Assembly: GCF_036884655.1 (NCBI RefSeq)
Contig: NC_088354.1
Location: 10,580,501 to 10,644,500 of the forward strand
Direction of reading: 5' to 3'
DNA length: 64,000 bases
DNA from: Musa acuminata AAA Group
Lineage: Eukaryota > Streptophyta > Magnoliopsida > Zingiberales > Musaceae
The translations under genes and the position numbers were made by a program. Shown here one piece after another: positions 47,331 to 59,461 of the stretch (position 1 is the first letter of the stretch; each line of letters opens with the position of its first letter). The notes beneath the pieces are model-generated. The model was not told the origin of the DNA. It made no database searches and saw only the letters and a list, made by a program, of their open reading frames with translations.

Positions 47331-50300
47331 AAGGTCTGTTTCTTCCTTCCCTTTTTATCTCACAAGAAAGAGCTCTCATCTTTAATGCTTCCATATTACT
47401 TTATCCTCAGCATTTAAGTATCATTTTATCCTCATCTTCATCTTTATTGTGGTGCATTCTTACTCATTTATTGCAGAATTGGAGCACTTACGGTACAATG
47501 TATCTATATTTTCATGCTTTATATGCTGTTGTCGTCATTTTCATTCCCGAAATGCTCCTCGTTTCCTCATGCTATCGACTTTTGCTGTTTGTTTGCTTGA
47601 GTACTATAAATGTAGATTAGCATGTTGAGGCTGGACCCATTGTGCAAATATATTGTAGTAAGTTTCTACAAGGAATTCTAGGACATGTTATGATACCATT
47701 TCCTTTGTGTTACCCTTGGTATGAGTTGTCTTTATTGCTGCAATGGCTTTGCATGACATGATTTCTAGCAAGTGCATGTTCCTGTATTCCTTTAGGGAGG
47801 TAGACACTGCATCTGGATTAGATGCAGTATCATGCATAGATGATAGCAGAGATAACGGAGGATGGGGTTGGGAATCTCCTTTAGAGTTAAGAAAGCTCAC
47901 ACTATATAGCAAAAAACATTAGCATATTTCGAAGTGCGGGTTCTTATATGTTGTTAGTTAGTAGTCTGCATCATGGCTTTCAGGGCTTACTGGTTAACCA
48001 GTCAATTACATTCTCCATATGTGTGGATTAACTTGATTTGTACAATTGAAAAAAAATTAAAAAAGAGAGAGAAATTGATGCTAAAGCTGTTACAAGTCTT
48101 CAACACCCTCTGTTTCATTATGTGAGCCAGGACTTGTATGTTGACTTGTTTGATTTTGTAAGATGAAATGCTAAAAAAGAAAGAAACTTTAGAAAAAGAA
48201 TTATTAGCTGAAGTGTTTCTTGCAATCGAATTGAGTAACGAACAACAAATACGAGGCCATCGTTGATGAATTCTCAAAAAGAAAAAGGGAAGTTCAACAA
48301 AGAAGCATTTGCATGCAATCTAAGGGACCAATGAACATTGAGAATGTGGAAGAGGAGTTTGTTAAATTCTAATGACAAAGGAAATCAGCAAAGAAAAACG
48401 ATCCCACAGATTGGTGAATGCTAAAAACATGGCAGCAGACCAATTCAATACTATATGAAGAAACGAAAAAATGACAAAGAATTTCCTTTAAATAATTGCA
48501 CAATACATAATTGATTAATCAGCATTTGAAATCTGCCATTCGATAATTTCATTTGTCATATATGGCAATTTAGATTGTTCTTCCATATTTGTTGTTAGCA
48601 TATTTGGGTAAATCTGAAGACAAAAGGTTCAGTCAGGTCAAATCTATGCATTGTCGTGACCCATCCTTGGATTGCCTTTGGCCAAGATTCGTTTTGGATC
48701 GACATAAGCTCTTATTCAGCTACGCAACACATGACGTGCAGATGCTCTCCACCTTTCAAATATAGCCTTTGATACTCTTTTTGGTTTATCCAAATTAGTG
48801 AAATTAACCTCATTCACGCATTGGAACATGCCACTGCAAAGTTTTGCCTCCACAGGTTTGGAGGTTATGTTGTCATTTACTACAACTTAAACTGGTTAGA
48901 TGTATCCAGTGATACCTTTTTTTTTATTTAAACCATTAGATATATTCAGTGATTCTTTTTTTCTTTTCTTGAGTGTCTACTTGTTTTCGATATCTTTCCA
49001 TTATTTAGTTCTATTCTTCCTCTCTTAACATATCTCAATCATCTTTGTTTAAAGCTTCCAGTATAAGCTTTTGATTTGATAATGAATACAAATTAACAAC
49101 TGAAGCAACAGTAGGTGATTTGCATGGGAATGTTCATGTGCTTTGTACCACCCTTAGAACTACTTAGGCCCAAACACTACACTTTCATCTGTGTTCATTG
49201 CATATGTGGATTGTGATAATTTCTGGATATATATATATATATATATATCATTTGTGTTTCTTTAGACTATCATCCAACCTTTTTACAATTGGCAAGTTCA
49301 ATTCTTTATCAAGGTACCACTTTTATCTAGTTAGTCTAGCTGGTTTCATCGCAGCTTGTGTATCTTTATGAGTTCAATTTGTTATCATTTTTATACAGAG
49401 TGATTAATCAATCACATAGCAAATTCATGACGCTGTTCTTATTGTGTGGATGTAATCGGTATCCATTTCAACCATTCTAAGCACTACAGTTTATGCAACT
49501 TGAGCCCGAATAATTGCTCTGTGGGTTTCGTCATTGATACAAGCTCATAAGCATTCATATAGTATATGCTTTTTCTATAACAACCATGAAATAGCATAAT
49601 GATATATATGGTTTTGTGATTGTCAGTAAGTACCTGTCTTTCATTTCTTAATCTAGAACTAAATACTTGGTGTTTGTTCTCAAAGCGTGTACACGCTTAA
49701 GAAAATACTAATGAATTTACAAACAAAAAAACGTCGATGCTAATGATTGGCTTCTTCCTAAAAGCCTGACAGGCCAGATGAGCTCATAAGAGTGGAAGAA
49801 TCTTTTATTGGGTATGTTGTGTCTTAGTAGGTGTATTATCCTGCAGCTCTCTATCACAAAAAAAAGAACATATCAGCTGTGAAGAACACCACGCTATGAT
49901 GTGAGTTGACAAAGTTAGGCCAGTATCCGGGATATGCATTGAACTCTGCAACAGCTGACGACGTCAAATGTGGATAGGATGTCCACCCCCGAGTCTTTCT
50001 TCTAGATTCGAATAGCAGATGCACATGATGAGGGTGGTTGCTTTGATCCAACCAATCAAATGCCTTTTGTCGAGTTACTTGGAAATTCCAGTGTCGGAGG
50101 TAACACAACAGAACAAGTAGGAAGTTTCCTTAATAATATTGTTCATCGATATCTACGTTTTCCACCACCAACAACAGCAACCCGAGCAACAAGATATCCA
50201 AAGTTATCTGCTCTACATGGATCAGGAAAGCAGCATCTCTCCGTGGTAGCTTCCCTGATTTGTTTTTCTTCTCAGCTCAACAAAAAGGTAATTTTGTACA

Positions 50301-50776
50301 CAAATCAACAGAGACGATTGGTAAAGAACGAGTGACTCCTCATAAGTGTCATCACATTTCTGCCAGAAAAGCTCCAAATTTTTTCTCGTAGATTCCATTA
50401 ATAAGCTGTTGCTGGTTGAGACCCCAGGCGGACGCTAAATGCATCATTAGCTGATCCGGTGGTGGTGTCCCCTCCCAATATTCTGGTGGCTCTGAAACAG
50501 AAGGTTCACGAAGATTCAGCAACATCTCTCTCTTCCAGCCAAGGGGGGATGCTGAGAAACTAGCTTCCATTCTCCACAACAAAAGCAAACATTGAACGAT
50601 TATATAATTTCCACAAAAAGTCCCCATTGAGCTTTACTTTCGTTTTTTGCAAATAAACAAAAAGAAAGGCAAACTTGATTTATTGTAGTTTTTGTTTTTT
50701 TTTTAATGAGCAAAAGTTTTGTGGACGCAACAAAAGAGAAGCACTCAAAAGTGGGAATTTAAATGACTGCATGTTT
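47331..50776. other. Intergenic region with AT microsatellite and unassigned frames
   Basis: Mostly AT-rich DNA with a short (AT)n run at about 49229-49248. A minus-strand frame at 50352-50627 and another at 49854-50108 are listed separately as a doubtful gene. Nothing else stands out. Confidence 0.5.
49854..50627 (-). other. Possible exons of an unidentified minus-strand gene
   Basis: Two minus-strand frames show protein-like composition: 50627-50352 (internal Met gives MEASFSASPLGWKREMLLNL, later PPEYWEGTPPPDQLMMHL, stop at 50352) and 50108-49854 (RQKAFDWLDQSNHPHHVHLL, later AYPGYWPNFVNSHHSVVFF). I do not recognise either, and no splice pair joins them convincingly in the transcript order. 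They may be remnants of a gene or chance. Confidence 0.2.
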
Positions 50777-52010
50777 AGACCGACATGCGCACTTCCTTTG
50801 CGCTTTCTGTAATCTTAGCTTAGCAGCTTTTATTAGGAACTTGTACTAAATCAGACAACTCTTTTCTTTGTTTTTCTTGATATACATAAGAGAAAGACTC
50901 AATTTTTTTTCATATATTATTATAAGAGCCCATCTTCTAGGTTTTTCTTGATATAAATAACAAAAATATTTTAGGTGATATCATCGGGAGCCCATCTTCA
51001 TGTATGATTATGTTGACTCGGATCCACTATGCGTGTGGACCTCGCGAGAAAGAGCCATAGGAGGTCTGTTCTACTGTCATTTACGTACCTCGCGAAGCGT
51101 ACACCGTGTCATTACGTTCTTTATATCGTCTCTCGAGTGTACTATCATTACCGTGAAGCCTACAATATAAAGATTGTAACGGCACCGTGTACGCTTCACG
51201 GCGTCCGTGAACAAACCTCGTTCGTCTCTCTCGCTAGCTAGGAGAAGAGAGGGGCGGCGTGCATTCCCGGCCCGTTTCAGTAACCCCATCATCCGCCGTC
51301 CAATCTCTAGAGCGCTAATCTCCACGCTCTTCCTCGTTCCTCCCTGAGGCGACTCGGTACCTGCAAAAAGAAGGCCGAATCGCCAAGGACCGACGCTCCT
51401 CCGTCGTCCGCGTCCCCCCGGCCGCGGATCCACGTCGCGGGGCTTGGACCCTTGACGGTCTCCACGCGCGGGAGGGGGATCGGGTGGCTCCCGTGGCGAT
51501 CCGACGGTCGGTGGTTGCGGCCTTCTGGTGTTGTATCATGGAATAGAGGGGGGTCAAGCGGCTGCGGCGTGCGCTCGGCACATCGAACCCCCCACGCGTA
51601 ACGGCCGGCGGCCGCGACAACTACTATAGGATGGCGGCGCAGTCGAATCGGAGAGGCCTCCTTGCATAGGTTTCCTCATGGAGAGACCTGACAAAACCAC
51701 CACTACCACCACCCCATCCGCCGCCGCTCCCGCCCCCGGAACCCCGATGCCCCCAAACGGACCCTCGCGGAGGGAGAGAACTACCGTTCCGCCTCGATCA
51801 TCCCCCTGCCGCCCTCAGCGGACACTGGCTCCGGGGAAGACCCTGTCGCACGGGTCGGTGTCGCGACTGGGGAGGCGGAGGGACATGGAGGACACGATGA
51901 CGGCGGTGATGGGGTTCTCGGCAGGTGGGTACGGGTAGTTCGCGGTGTACGACAGGCACGTGGGAACGATGGTGGTGGCGCGGGCGTGCCGTGACAGGCT
52001 GCACGTGCCA
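50777..52010. repeat. Duplicated block, right copy
   Basis: Second copy of the 45892-47135 block, starting AGACCGACATGCGCACTTCC. It ends at about 52006-52016, where it passes abruptly into CNGC sequence. Confidence 0.88.
51631..52010 (+). pseudogene. PP2C protein phosphatase fragment, copy 2
   Basis: Counterpart of the 46756 pseudogene. The corresponding ATG is at 51631, but the recognisable reading (from 51678, MERPDKTTT) reaches HGSVSRLGRRRDMEDTMTAV. It then meets the same in-frame TAG after GGYG (51936) before FAVYDRHVG, where the DGHGG metal motif is further mutated. The segment is cut off at about 52010 by the junction with CNGC-derived DNA. The stop shared by both copies means the gene was already dead, or carried that stop, before duplication. 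Confidence 0.8.
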
Positions 52011-52016
52011 TAATGT

Positions 52017-52360
52017 TGTGTTTGCGCTTCTCATTGGCGATTTGCAGGTACGCTATTTTCATCATTTATCACACTCACGATTGTGATTACAATTTTCTTT
52101 TTTTTTATCTATGTTCGAAATCAGAGATATTATATCTTTCATGCAACAAATATAAGTGGATTTTTAACAACTATGATTGTCCGTGACAAAAGTATAAATC
52201 TTTAATCATGCAATGTATTCACCAATATTTCACATGAATATCTTTGAAACTGCTGTCTTTTTGTCCACACTTTGATGTAGCTTCATGGAAGAACTTTATG
52301 GCAAATCCTCTTTCTTCCTTATGTTTTCGGAGGTTAAGATAGTAAGTAGTATTGATAACG
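52017..52360 (+). pseudogene. CNGC fragment: end of exon 5 plus intron 5
   Basis: Matches 41157-41490 of the channel gene: the last codons of exon 5 (TTTGCGCTTCTCATTGGC), its CAG|GTACGC donor and about 300 bp of intron. Intron sequence is retained, so this is copied genomic DNA, not a retrocopy. Confidence 0.88.
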
Positions 52361-53160
52361 GAAAATCATGATGCTGTCAACTCACCCTTTCGGAAAGTTC
52401 CACTTAGGCAATGACACGAGTGGAGGAGCCCATACCCTCCTACAATCGTCAATTGAAACACGATCCATCCCCCTACCCACCTTAATCTCTCGAAAGACCA
52501 ACAACGAGGCCCACCTCTTTTTTCATCATCGGAAATGTTCACTACGGGTAACTTGACACCCCTTCTCCCACGCCGACTGCCACTTCAGGTAGGCTCACAT
52601 GCTCGATCACAGAGAGCCTTAATCCTCAATGACATGACCTGGTTTCCCGGACAATTGACACTACGAGGGACCACTCCTTGCTTATCCCAAACGGGCTCAA
52701 AATCTTGACGAACAGTGCCTCTACGATCATCCTTTCCTGACGTCACTCTTAGAGAGACGTAATCACTAATCGCCGATGTAAGGGGTACCCTAATCTGTTA
52801 TTGGTTTCATGCAACCAACTACTAAAGTATAATAGTCAGCCCCCAAAACCTAAAAAAGAGGACAAAGCGAAATACTACAAAGCTCCACTGAACTCTTTCT
52901 CTACTTTTCTACTAACTTAGGCATCAAAGGGGTTGGGTTGGGTCGGGAATATCCTCCAATACTGACTGCTTGTGCAGGGACCTTGACGAGACTAAGGTGC
53001 ACCTCGGGACAACACCAAATCCACCTCAGCGAACAAGCAGTGCCTTGAAACGACACAAAATCCACCTTAACAAACAAGTAATACCTCGGGATTGGACCAA
53101 TCGAGTCTGCTTCTCGTTTGGATCACCCTCATGTGATCCTCATGGGCTTGTGCCTTCAGG
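52361..53160. other. Transposon-like filler between CNGC fragments
   Basis: About 800 bp with no counterpart in the 41-47 kb region; it stands where CNGC exon 6 and flanking introns should be. The text around 52860-53060 (plain Pro/Ser-poor, TCTACTTTTCTACTAACTTA, then GTGCAGGGACCTTGACGAG) resembles the transcribed end of a gypsy LTR, suggesting a solo LTR or fragment. No terminal repeats identified. Confidence 0.4.
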
Positions 53161-53360
53161 AGAGCTCACCACTAATATTTTGATTTACAAAACATGCAAG
53201 TAATGTTTGATATTCTTCATTGCACGAATCATCCTTACGATACGATTTAGTCAAAACTTGTAGTTGACGAGTTGTTGTTATTTGGAGAAATGATGCAATC
53301 CTCATATCATTCCTCGTAGGTTCCGATGTTTGAGAAGATGGATGATCAACTCATGGACGC
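53161..53360 (+). pseudogene. CNGC fragment: end of intron 6 and start of exon 7
   Basis: Matches 42808-43008, including the intron 6 acceptor and the exon 7 start (MFEKMDDQLMDA). It is interrupted at 53360 by the retrotransposon and resumes at 63255. Confidence 0.9.
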
Positions 53361-54001
53361 TGATAGGGGTAAAAACTGATTTGACATAACACCCCAGATT
53401 TGTCATAATACATCATCCCCACGTCGGACACTCTGTCGCGACACACTGCCCCAACACGCGCATTAACAACGACACGACGCGCGCCCACGCCGGCCGTACC
53501 CCAACGACCTCCTCGGCTGACCCTCGTATCCAGCCAAGGCGGGGGAAGGCGCTGACTGACACCCCCCATGCCCCGCGGCAGCCCGGCCTTCCACGCAAAG
53601 CCCACGACGTCGGCAAGCGCCATCAGAGGTACGGCCCTGCCCCGGCGGGTCGTCGCATCAGGTAACATCGAGCCCTCTTATAAATACCCCCTGGCCCCCA
53701 ACAGGCCAGGGGGAGAGGAAGAAAAGGGGAAGAACAACAATCTCTCTAGAATCTCCTCTCCGCGATCACTAACTAGACCGTCGGAGGGGTCGGGCCGAGC
53801 TACCGACCCGACCTGTGTGCAGGTGCTCGTCCGCGACTGGGCGCAATCACCGCCGCAGGACTTTCCAAGTCAGGCCATCCCCATCTCCCCCAGCAACCTC
53901 CAGGACCAGAGGGGCGCCACGTCTGATCCCCGTCATCCGGAGCCCCAGAACCAGCCGCGTCGACCCCGAGGTCACGCCCTAAAAAGTTACTTACCGTAAC
54001 A
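53361..54001 (+). repeat. 5' LTR
   Basis: Begins TGATAGGGGTAAAAACTG and ends TTACTTACCGTAACA. Carries a TATA box (TATAAATA, 53679-53686) and directly after it a perfect 10 bp stem-loop (53687-53713). Confidence 0.95.
53679..53686 (+). promoter_or_regulatory. LTR TATA box
   Basis: TATAAATA inside the 5' LTR, about 320 bases before the LTR end; sets the likely U3/R boundary about 30 bases downstream. The 3' LTR has the same box. Confidence 0.7.
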
Positions 54002-54003
54002 GA

Positions 54004-54024
54004 TTGGCGCTAGAAGGAGGGCCC
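54004..54024 (+). promoter_or_regulatory. Primer-binding site region
   Basis: TTGGCGCTAGAAGGAGGG starts two bases after the 5' LTR, in the position of a minus-strand primer-binding site. The tRNA it matches was not determined. Confidence 0.6.
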
Positions 54025-54031
54025 CGGGCAA

Positions 54032-55465
54032 ATGACAAGCGATCAGCAAATCCACCTCGGCGAATCCTCGGGTGCTGAGCTCCCCGCCTTAGGGGAGCAT
54101 CCCCCGCGCAACGAAACCCGCGACGAGCGCCCCGCAGCAGTAGCGGAACGCTACTGGCAACTGTTCAATGACTCAGGCTTGTCGCCCCCCGGCGAGGCGC
54201 CCGCCGACCTATCACAAGTGTCACCCGAGGCCTTCCAGGACCTCGCCCACCAGGTCCGAGCTTTGACGAGCATGGTGCAGACCATCGTCTCCCAGCGAAC
54301 CCCGCCGCCTGCGACGCGACCTCCGCAGCAACGAGAGACCCCTGCCCAAGCCCACGTACCGCTCCCAGAGCTTCCGGGCTCACCTCGAAACCCCGCAACT
54401 CGGCCCGGGAGCCGGGAGGTAGAAGACACGGCTAGTCGCCCCGCGCCCGAGGCCCCTACCGCCGACTCGACAAATGCCCTGCAGGCTCAGTTACGCCTCG
54501 TCAGCCAAAGGCTCGACGAGGTACAGCAAGAAGTACGTAAGTCGAAGGAAGAATCCGGGGCGGATGGGCACCAAGGGTCCCCGTTCACTCCCGAGATACA
54601 AGATCAGGCGGTCCCGTCACACTTCCGCCTCCCCGCCCTGGACGCGTATGACGGTGCTACTGACCCGACGGACCACGTGGCCGCCTTTCGCGCCCAGATG
54701 GCGTTGTTCGGGACTTCCGATGCCCTGATGTGCAGGGCGTTCCCCACAACCTTGCGGGGGTCGGCCCGCATGTGGTATAGTGGCTTGAAACCAGGAACCG
54801 TTGCCTCCTTCGACCAACTCGCCAAGGATTTCGAGCTTAACTTCCTGGCGTACGCCCGACCAAAGCCGTCCATGGCGTTGCTCCTGGGGCTCAACCAAAA
54901 GGAGGATGAACCCCTCTCCCATTTTGTAAACCGGTTTACGTCGCAAATCTGCGGATTGTCGGATGCTCACCCCTCTCTCTTGATGCAGGCATTCATTACT
55001 GGCCTACGGCCTACCAGATTCTTCTGGTCACTCGTGGAACGGCCCCCCGCTGCAGTCCCCGAAATGCTCCAGCGTGCTGGCCAGTTTATAGCCGCGGAGG
55101 CCTGGATGACGGGAAAGCGGGAGGAACACAAAAAGGCCAAGTCGGAACCACCCCGACAACGGCCGCCCGCCGCCTCCCGGCGAAAGCTGGACAGACCTGA
55201 CCTAAGGCCTCCTCTCCCCGCCTTGAATTCTTCCCGGACTGAAATATTTCTGCACGAGAAGGGAAAAGGGCTGCTCAAGGACCCTCACCCGATGAGAAAC
55301 CCGCGGGAACTCGCAGATCGTTCAAAGTATTGCCGGTTCCATCGGCAACACGGGCACGACACTGAACAGTGCTACGAATTGAAGAAACAAATCGAGGAGC
55401 TCATCCTCAGAGGTCATCTCGGCCGGTACCTCCGGCCGAATAAAGAGCAATCACCTCGCCCATAG
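54032..55465 (+). CDS. gag: Retrotransposon gag polyprotein
   Basis: 477 residues. The N-terminal 190 residues are Pro/Glu-rich and variable. Then comes the Retrotrans_gag core ([20 protein letters not shown], later [16 protein letters not shown] and [14 protein letters not shown]), which builds the capsid. Near the C-terminus a zinc-knuckle-like Cys/His cluster ([15 protein letters not shown]) should bind nucleic acid. The frame ends at a TAG (55463-55465), and the same frame stays open directly into pol, so the stop either separates gag and pol or is a late mutation in a formerly continuous polyprotein. Gag itself looks intact. Confidence 0.93.
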   Translation: MTSDQQIHLGESSGAELPALGEHPPRNETRDERPAAVAERYWQLFNDSGLSPPGEAPADLSQVSPEAFQDLAHQVRALTSMVQTIVSQRTPPPATRPPQQRETPAQAHVPLPELPGSPRNPATRPGSREVEDTASRPAPEAPTADSTNALQAQLRLVSQRLDEVQQEVRKSKEESGADGHQGSPFTPEIQDQAVPSHFRLPALDAYDGATDPTDHVAAFRAQMALFGTSDALMCRAFPTTLRGSARMWYSGLKPGTVASFDQLAKDFELNFLAYARPKPSMALLLGLNQKEDEPLSHFVNRFTSQICGLSDAHPSLLMQAFITGLRPTRFFWSLVERPPAAVPEMLQRAGQFIAAEAWMTGKREEHKKAKSEPPRQRPPAASRRKLDRPDLRPPLPALNSSRTEIFLHEKGKGLLKDPHPMRNPRELADRSKYCRFHRQHGHDTEQCYELKKQIEELILRGHLGRYLRPNKEQSPRP

Positions 55466-55489
55466 GGCCCTATCGAGCGACACATTAAC

Positions 55490-58400
55490 ATGATAGCCGG
55501 GGGTCCCGCATCAGGAGGGGGTTCCATGTCGGGAAGGAAGGCGTATGCCCGGGCCGCCCCTGCCGAAGACTCGGGACACGAGCCCGAGATTACTTTCCCG
55601 ACCGGAGCCACTGAGCGGCCCGACCACGACGACGCCCTGGTAATATCAGCCAGGGTAGCCAACGCGCAAATGAAGAGGATTATGGTCGACACCGGGAGCT
55701 CAGCTGACATACTCTACTTCGGTGCCTTCCAGAAGCTAGGCTTGGCCAGGGAAAGTCTAAGCCCAATGTGCTCGGCGCTCACCGGTTTCACGAGAGATTC
55801 GGTGTCACCCCTAGGAGCTATCACCCTGCCCTTGACCCTGGGGACCCCGCTAAGATCCAAAACGGTAATGACCACTTTCCTGGTAGTCGACCTTCCCACT
55901 GCCTACAACGCCATACTGGGTCGGCCGACCCTCAATAAGGTCAGAGCCGTCGTCTCGACCTACTACCAGACCATCAAGTTCCCAACCAGCACTGGCGTCG
56001 GGGAAGTCGCGGGAAGCCCCCGAGAGTCCAGGCGATGCTACCTCACCTCCGTCGCGTTGGGCAAGAGACGCGCAGCCGAGGCATCCCTGGAAGACCCGCG
56101 GGAAACGAAAAAGTTGGCTCCTCATCCCGAGCCGAAGGGATCCACGGTGGACGTTCCCTTGCGGGAAGCTCGACCAGACCAGACGGTCAAGATCGGATCC
56201 GAACTGCCCGAGCAGGAACGAGAGCAGCTCGTCGGCCTCCTACGAAAAAATGCCGACGTCTTCGCCTGGTCCCCATCAGACATGACGGGTGTCGATCCAG
56301 GCGTCGTGGAACATCATCTCAACATCCCGCCTGACGCTCGGCCAGTAAAACAGAAGCCCCGGCGCCAGGCCCCAGACCGACAACGCGCCATACGGGAGGA
56401 GGTGGACCGGCTCTTGGCCGCAGGCTTCATAGAAGAAGCCAAGTATCCTCGATGGTTGTCCAATGTAGTGCTCGTGAAAAAACACAATGGAAGCTGGAGG
56501 ATGTGCGTTGACTACACCAGTCTCAACAATGCATGCCCTAAAGACTGCTACCCTCTCCCAAAGATCGACCAGCTGGTCGACGCGACGGCCGGTCACGCGC
56601 GACTCTCTTTTATGGACGCCTACTCGGGGTACAACCAGATCAGGATGGCGCCCGAAGACAGAGAGCACACGGCCTTCCTAACCGATCAAGATGTATATTT
56701 CTACAAAGTTATGCCGTTCGGGCTAAAGAATGCGGGGGCCACATACCAGAGAACGGTGAACAAGATGTTCGCCCACCAGATCGGGAGGAACATGGAGGTC
56801 TACGTGGACGACATGATTGTCAAAAGCCGAGAGGCCAGGACGCATCTAGCCGACCTAGCTGAGGCCTTCGCCATGCTGCGCAAGTTCGGCATGCGGCTCA
56901 ACCCCGCAAAGTGCGCCTTCGGCGTCACCTCCGGGAAGTTCCTAGGGTTCATTGTACACCAGAGAGGAATCGACGCCGACCCGGAAAAGGCTCAGGCAAT
57001 AATCAATATGTAGTCCCCCGGGACGGTTAAAGACTTGCAGCGGCTTAACGGCAGACTGGTCGCTTTGTCTCGCTTCCTCGCCCGCTCAGGCGACCGCTGC
57101 CTCCCATTCTTCAAGGCGCTCAAAGACCCGAAGAACTTTCAGTGGACACCAGAATGCGAGGAGGCCCTCAAACAGGTGAAGCAGCACCTGGCCAGCCTCC
57201 CTCGACTCGCCCCCATCTCCCCCGGCGAGAAGCTGGGCCTCTACTTGGCGGCCTCCCCGCATGCAGTCAGCTCCGTCCTAGTCAAGGAAAGCTCCGGTCG
57301 GCAGCTCCCGATTTACTATGTCAGCCACGTCCTGAGTGGACCCGAGGAGCGCTACCCACCGATAGAAAAGCTCGCGCTTGCCCTAGTGCTCTCCGCTCGG
57401 AAGTTGCGCCCCTACTTCCAAGCGCACCCGGTGGAGGTCATCACCAACCAACCTCTCCGGCATGTCTTGACCAAATTTGATGTTGCAGGGCGGCTCCTCA
57501 AATGGGCGGTGGAGCTCGGCGAGCACGACATAAGATACCTGCCCAAGACTGCCATCAAGGCCCAGGCAGTGGCCGACTTCATTGCGGAGCTGACTCAAGC
57601 GGGAGGTGTGAATCTCGAGCAGTCTCCCGAGGCTTGGACCCTACACGTCGACGGCTCGGCCAACCCGAAGGGCGCAGGCGCGGGGCTGGTTCTCCTCGCC
57701 CCCGACGGACGTTCGTTCGAACGCTCCTTCCGTTTCGGGTTTAAAGCCACCAACAACGAGGCGGAGTACGAGGCACTTTTGGCGGGACTGAGGTTGGCCC
57801 TCGAAAAGCAGGCGGCCGCGATACGCGTCCATACCGACTCGCAACTGGTAGCCGAGCAGCTCAACGGTGGATACGAGGCTAGAGATGCAACCATGGCGAA
57901 ATACCTAACCCGGGTAAGGGACCTAGCCGCCAAGTTCCATTACTTTACGCTGTCTAGCGTTCCGAGGGAGGAAAACGGGCGAGCCGACGCGCTGGCCAAG
58001 ATGGCGTCGAGATCAACCCCTGAGGCGGGGGCGGAGGTCGAGGAGCTCCCTGCCCGCGCCGTCGAAATAGCGACTACGACCCCGGGCAGCACGCCGATCA
58101 CCTGGGTGCAAGAGCTGTTGCGTTTCAAGCGGGATGGAACCCTTCCCCCCGACGAAGGCGCGGCTCGGCGCCTGCGTCGCACGCACGCGTGGTACACTGA
58201 GGAGAGCGGCCACCTTTACAAACGGTCCTTCACCTATCCCCTCCTGCGATGCCTGGAGCCTGGTGAAGCCCAAACGGTCCTCGCTGAAACCCACGAGAGA
58301 GTCTGCGGCGGGCACGTTGGCGGGAGAACCTTGGCACACAAAATACTCCGCCAAGGCTACTACTGGCCAACCATGTGCCGCGACGCGAAAGCCTACGTAA

Positions 58401-59283
58401 AACGGTGCAGTTCATGCCAGCAACACGCCCGCGCGCCCCTACGACCCGCAGTCCCGCTTAGCCCCATCGACTGCGCATGGCCGTTCGCGCAGTGGGGGCT
58501 GGACCTTCTCGGACCTTTCCCGCCGGCTTCTGGACAGCGGAAGTATATAATTGTAGGAGTAGACTACTTCACAAAGTGGGTCGAGGCCGAGCCGCTGGCA
58601 ACGATCACGGAACGTCAAATGGAGAAGTTCGTGTGGAAGAACCTGGTAACTCGATTCGGGATGCCCAAGGCCATTATCACCGACAATGGACCTCAGTTCG
58701 CCGGTAGAGGGTTCCGAGATTTCTGCGCCGGACATGGCATCCAACTGAGGTTCAGTTCGGTGGCCCACCCTTAGACAAACGGGCTGGCAGAGGTGACCAA
58801 CCGGTCCATTCTAGACGGCCTCAAGAGAAGAGTGTCAGCAGCTCGATCGGCCTGGACGGACGAGCTCCCCAGCGTGCTGTGGTCGTTACGCACCACTCCT
58901 AAGATCGCGACCGGAGAATCCCCATACAGCTTGACGTTCGGAACCGAAGCTGTCCTGTCGCCCGAAGTAGCTATCACCACCCTTCGGACGAATAGCTACG
59001 ATGAGGAAGCCTCGAACGAAGGACTACGCGCCAGCCTCGATGTGCTCGTGGAGCGACGCGCCGACGCGCACTTAAAGGCCCTCTCTCACCAGAGAGCCGT
59101 AGCCAGGATCTACAATAAGAAAATACAACCTCGACCAATAAAGTTAGGCGATCTGGTCCTCCGAAAGGCCGAGGTCAGCTACCCATCCCGAACCAGGGGG
59201 AAGCTAGCCGACTCACATCAATGAACGGATCTCCTTTGCCAAGAACCTGGAACGTCAGAAACGTCAAAAAGTTTTTCGTCTGA
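55490..59283 (+). pseudogene. pol: Retrotransposon pol (PR-RT-RH-aRH-INT), disrupted
   Basis: One frame from 55490 to 59224 with two further TAG stops. Protease: [16 protein letters not shown]. Reverse transcriptase: [13 protein letters not shown] and catalytic YVDDMIVKS. The first TAG (57011-57013) lies at the end of RT. After it come the gypsy RNase H (KLGLYLAASPHAVSSVLVKE) and a second, archaeal-like RNase H (LHVDGSANPKGAGAGLVLLA, NNEAEYEALLAGLRLAL, later VPREENGRADALAKMAS). Integrase has an HHCC zinc finger (HERVCGGHVGGRT ... CSSCQQHA) and core Asp residues in WGLDLLG and TDNGPQF. The second TAG (58772-58774) falls between these and the third catalytic residue (Glu). Around 59210 a deletion removes the integrase C-terminal domain start and shifts frame; the last conserved piece ends at 59281-59283. 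Not functional as it stands. Confidence 0.93.
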
Positions 59284-59461
59284 AACAAGCCCTTTTTCGA
59301 AGGACCCCCTCCCGAAGGAAGAAGCAAGCTCTCGACTAGGAAAAGAAGAGAGGGGACAACAAAGTTGAAAGTTCCTTCCTCTTATTGAAGATGGCGAAGC
59401 GAAATACAGGACCCGACTTACAAAAGACCAGACTGACAAAATACAGGACCCCCTTTCTTCA

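Noticed and set aside
54151..58768. Many minus-strand and alternative-frame ORFs across gag-pol
   Set aside because: GC-rich shadows; unlike the 59462-61481 antisense gene they show no domain and no conserved splice structure.
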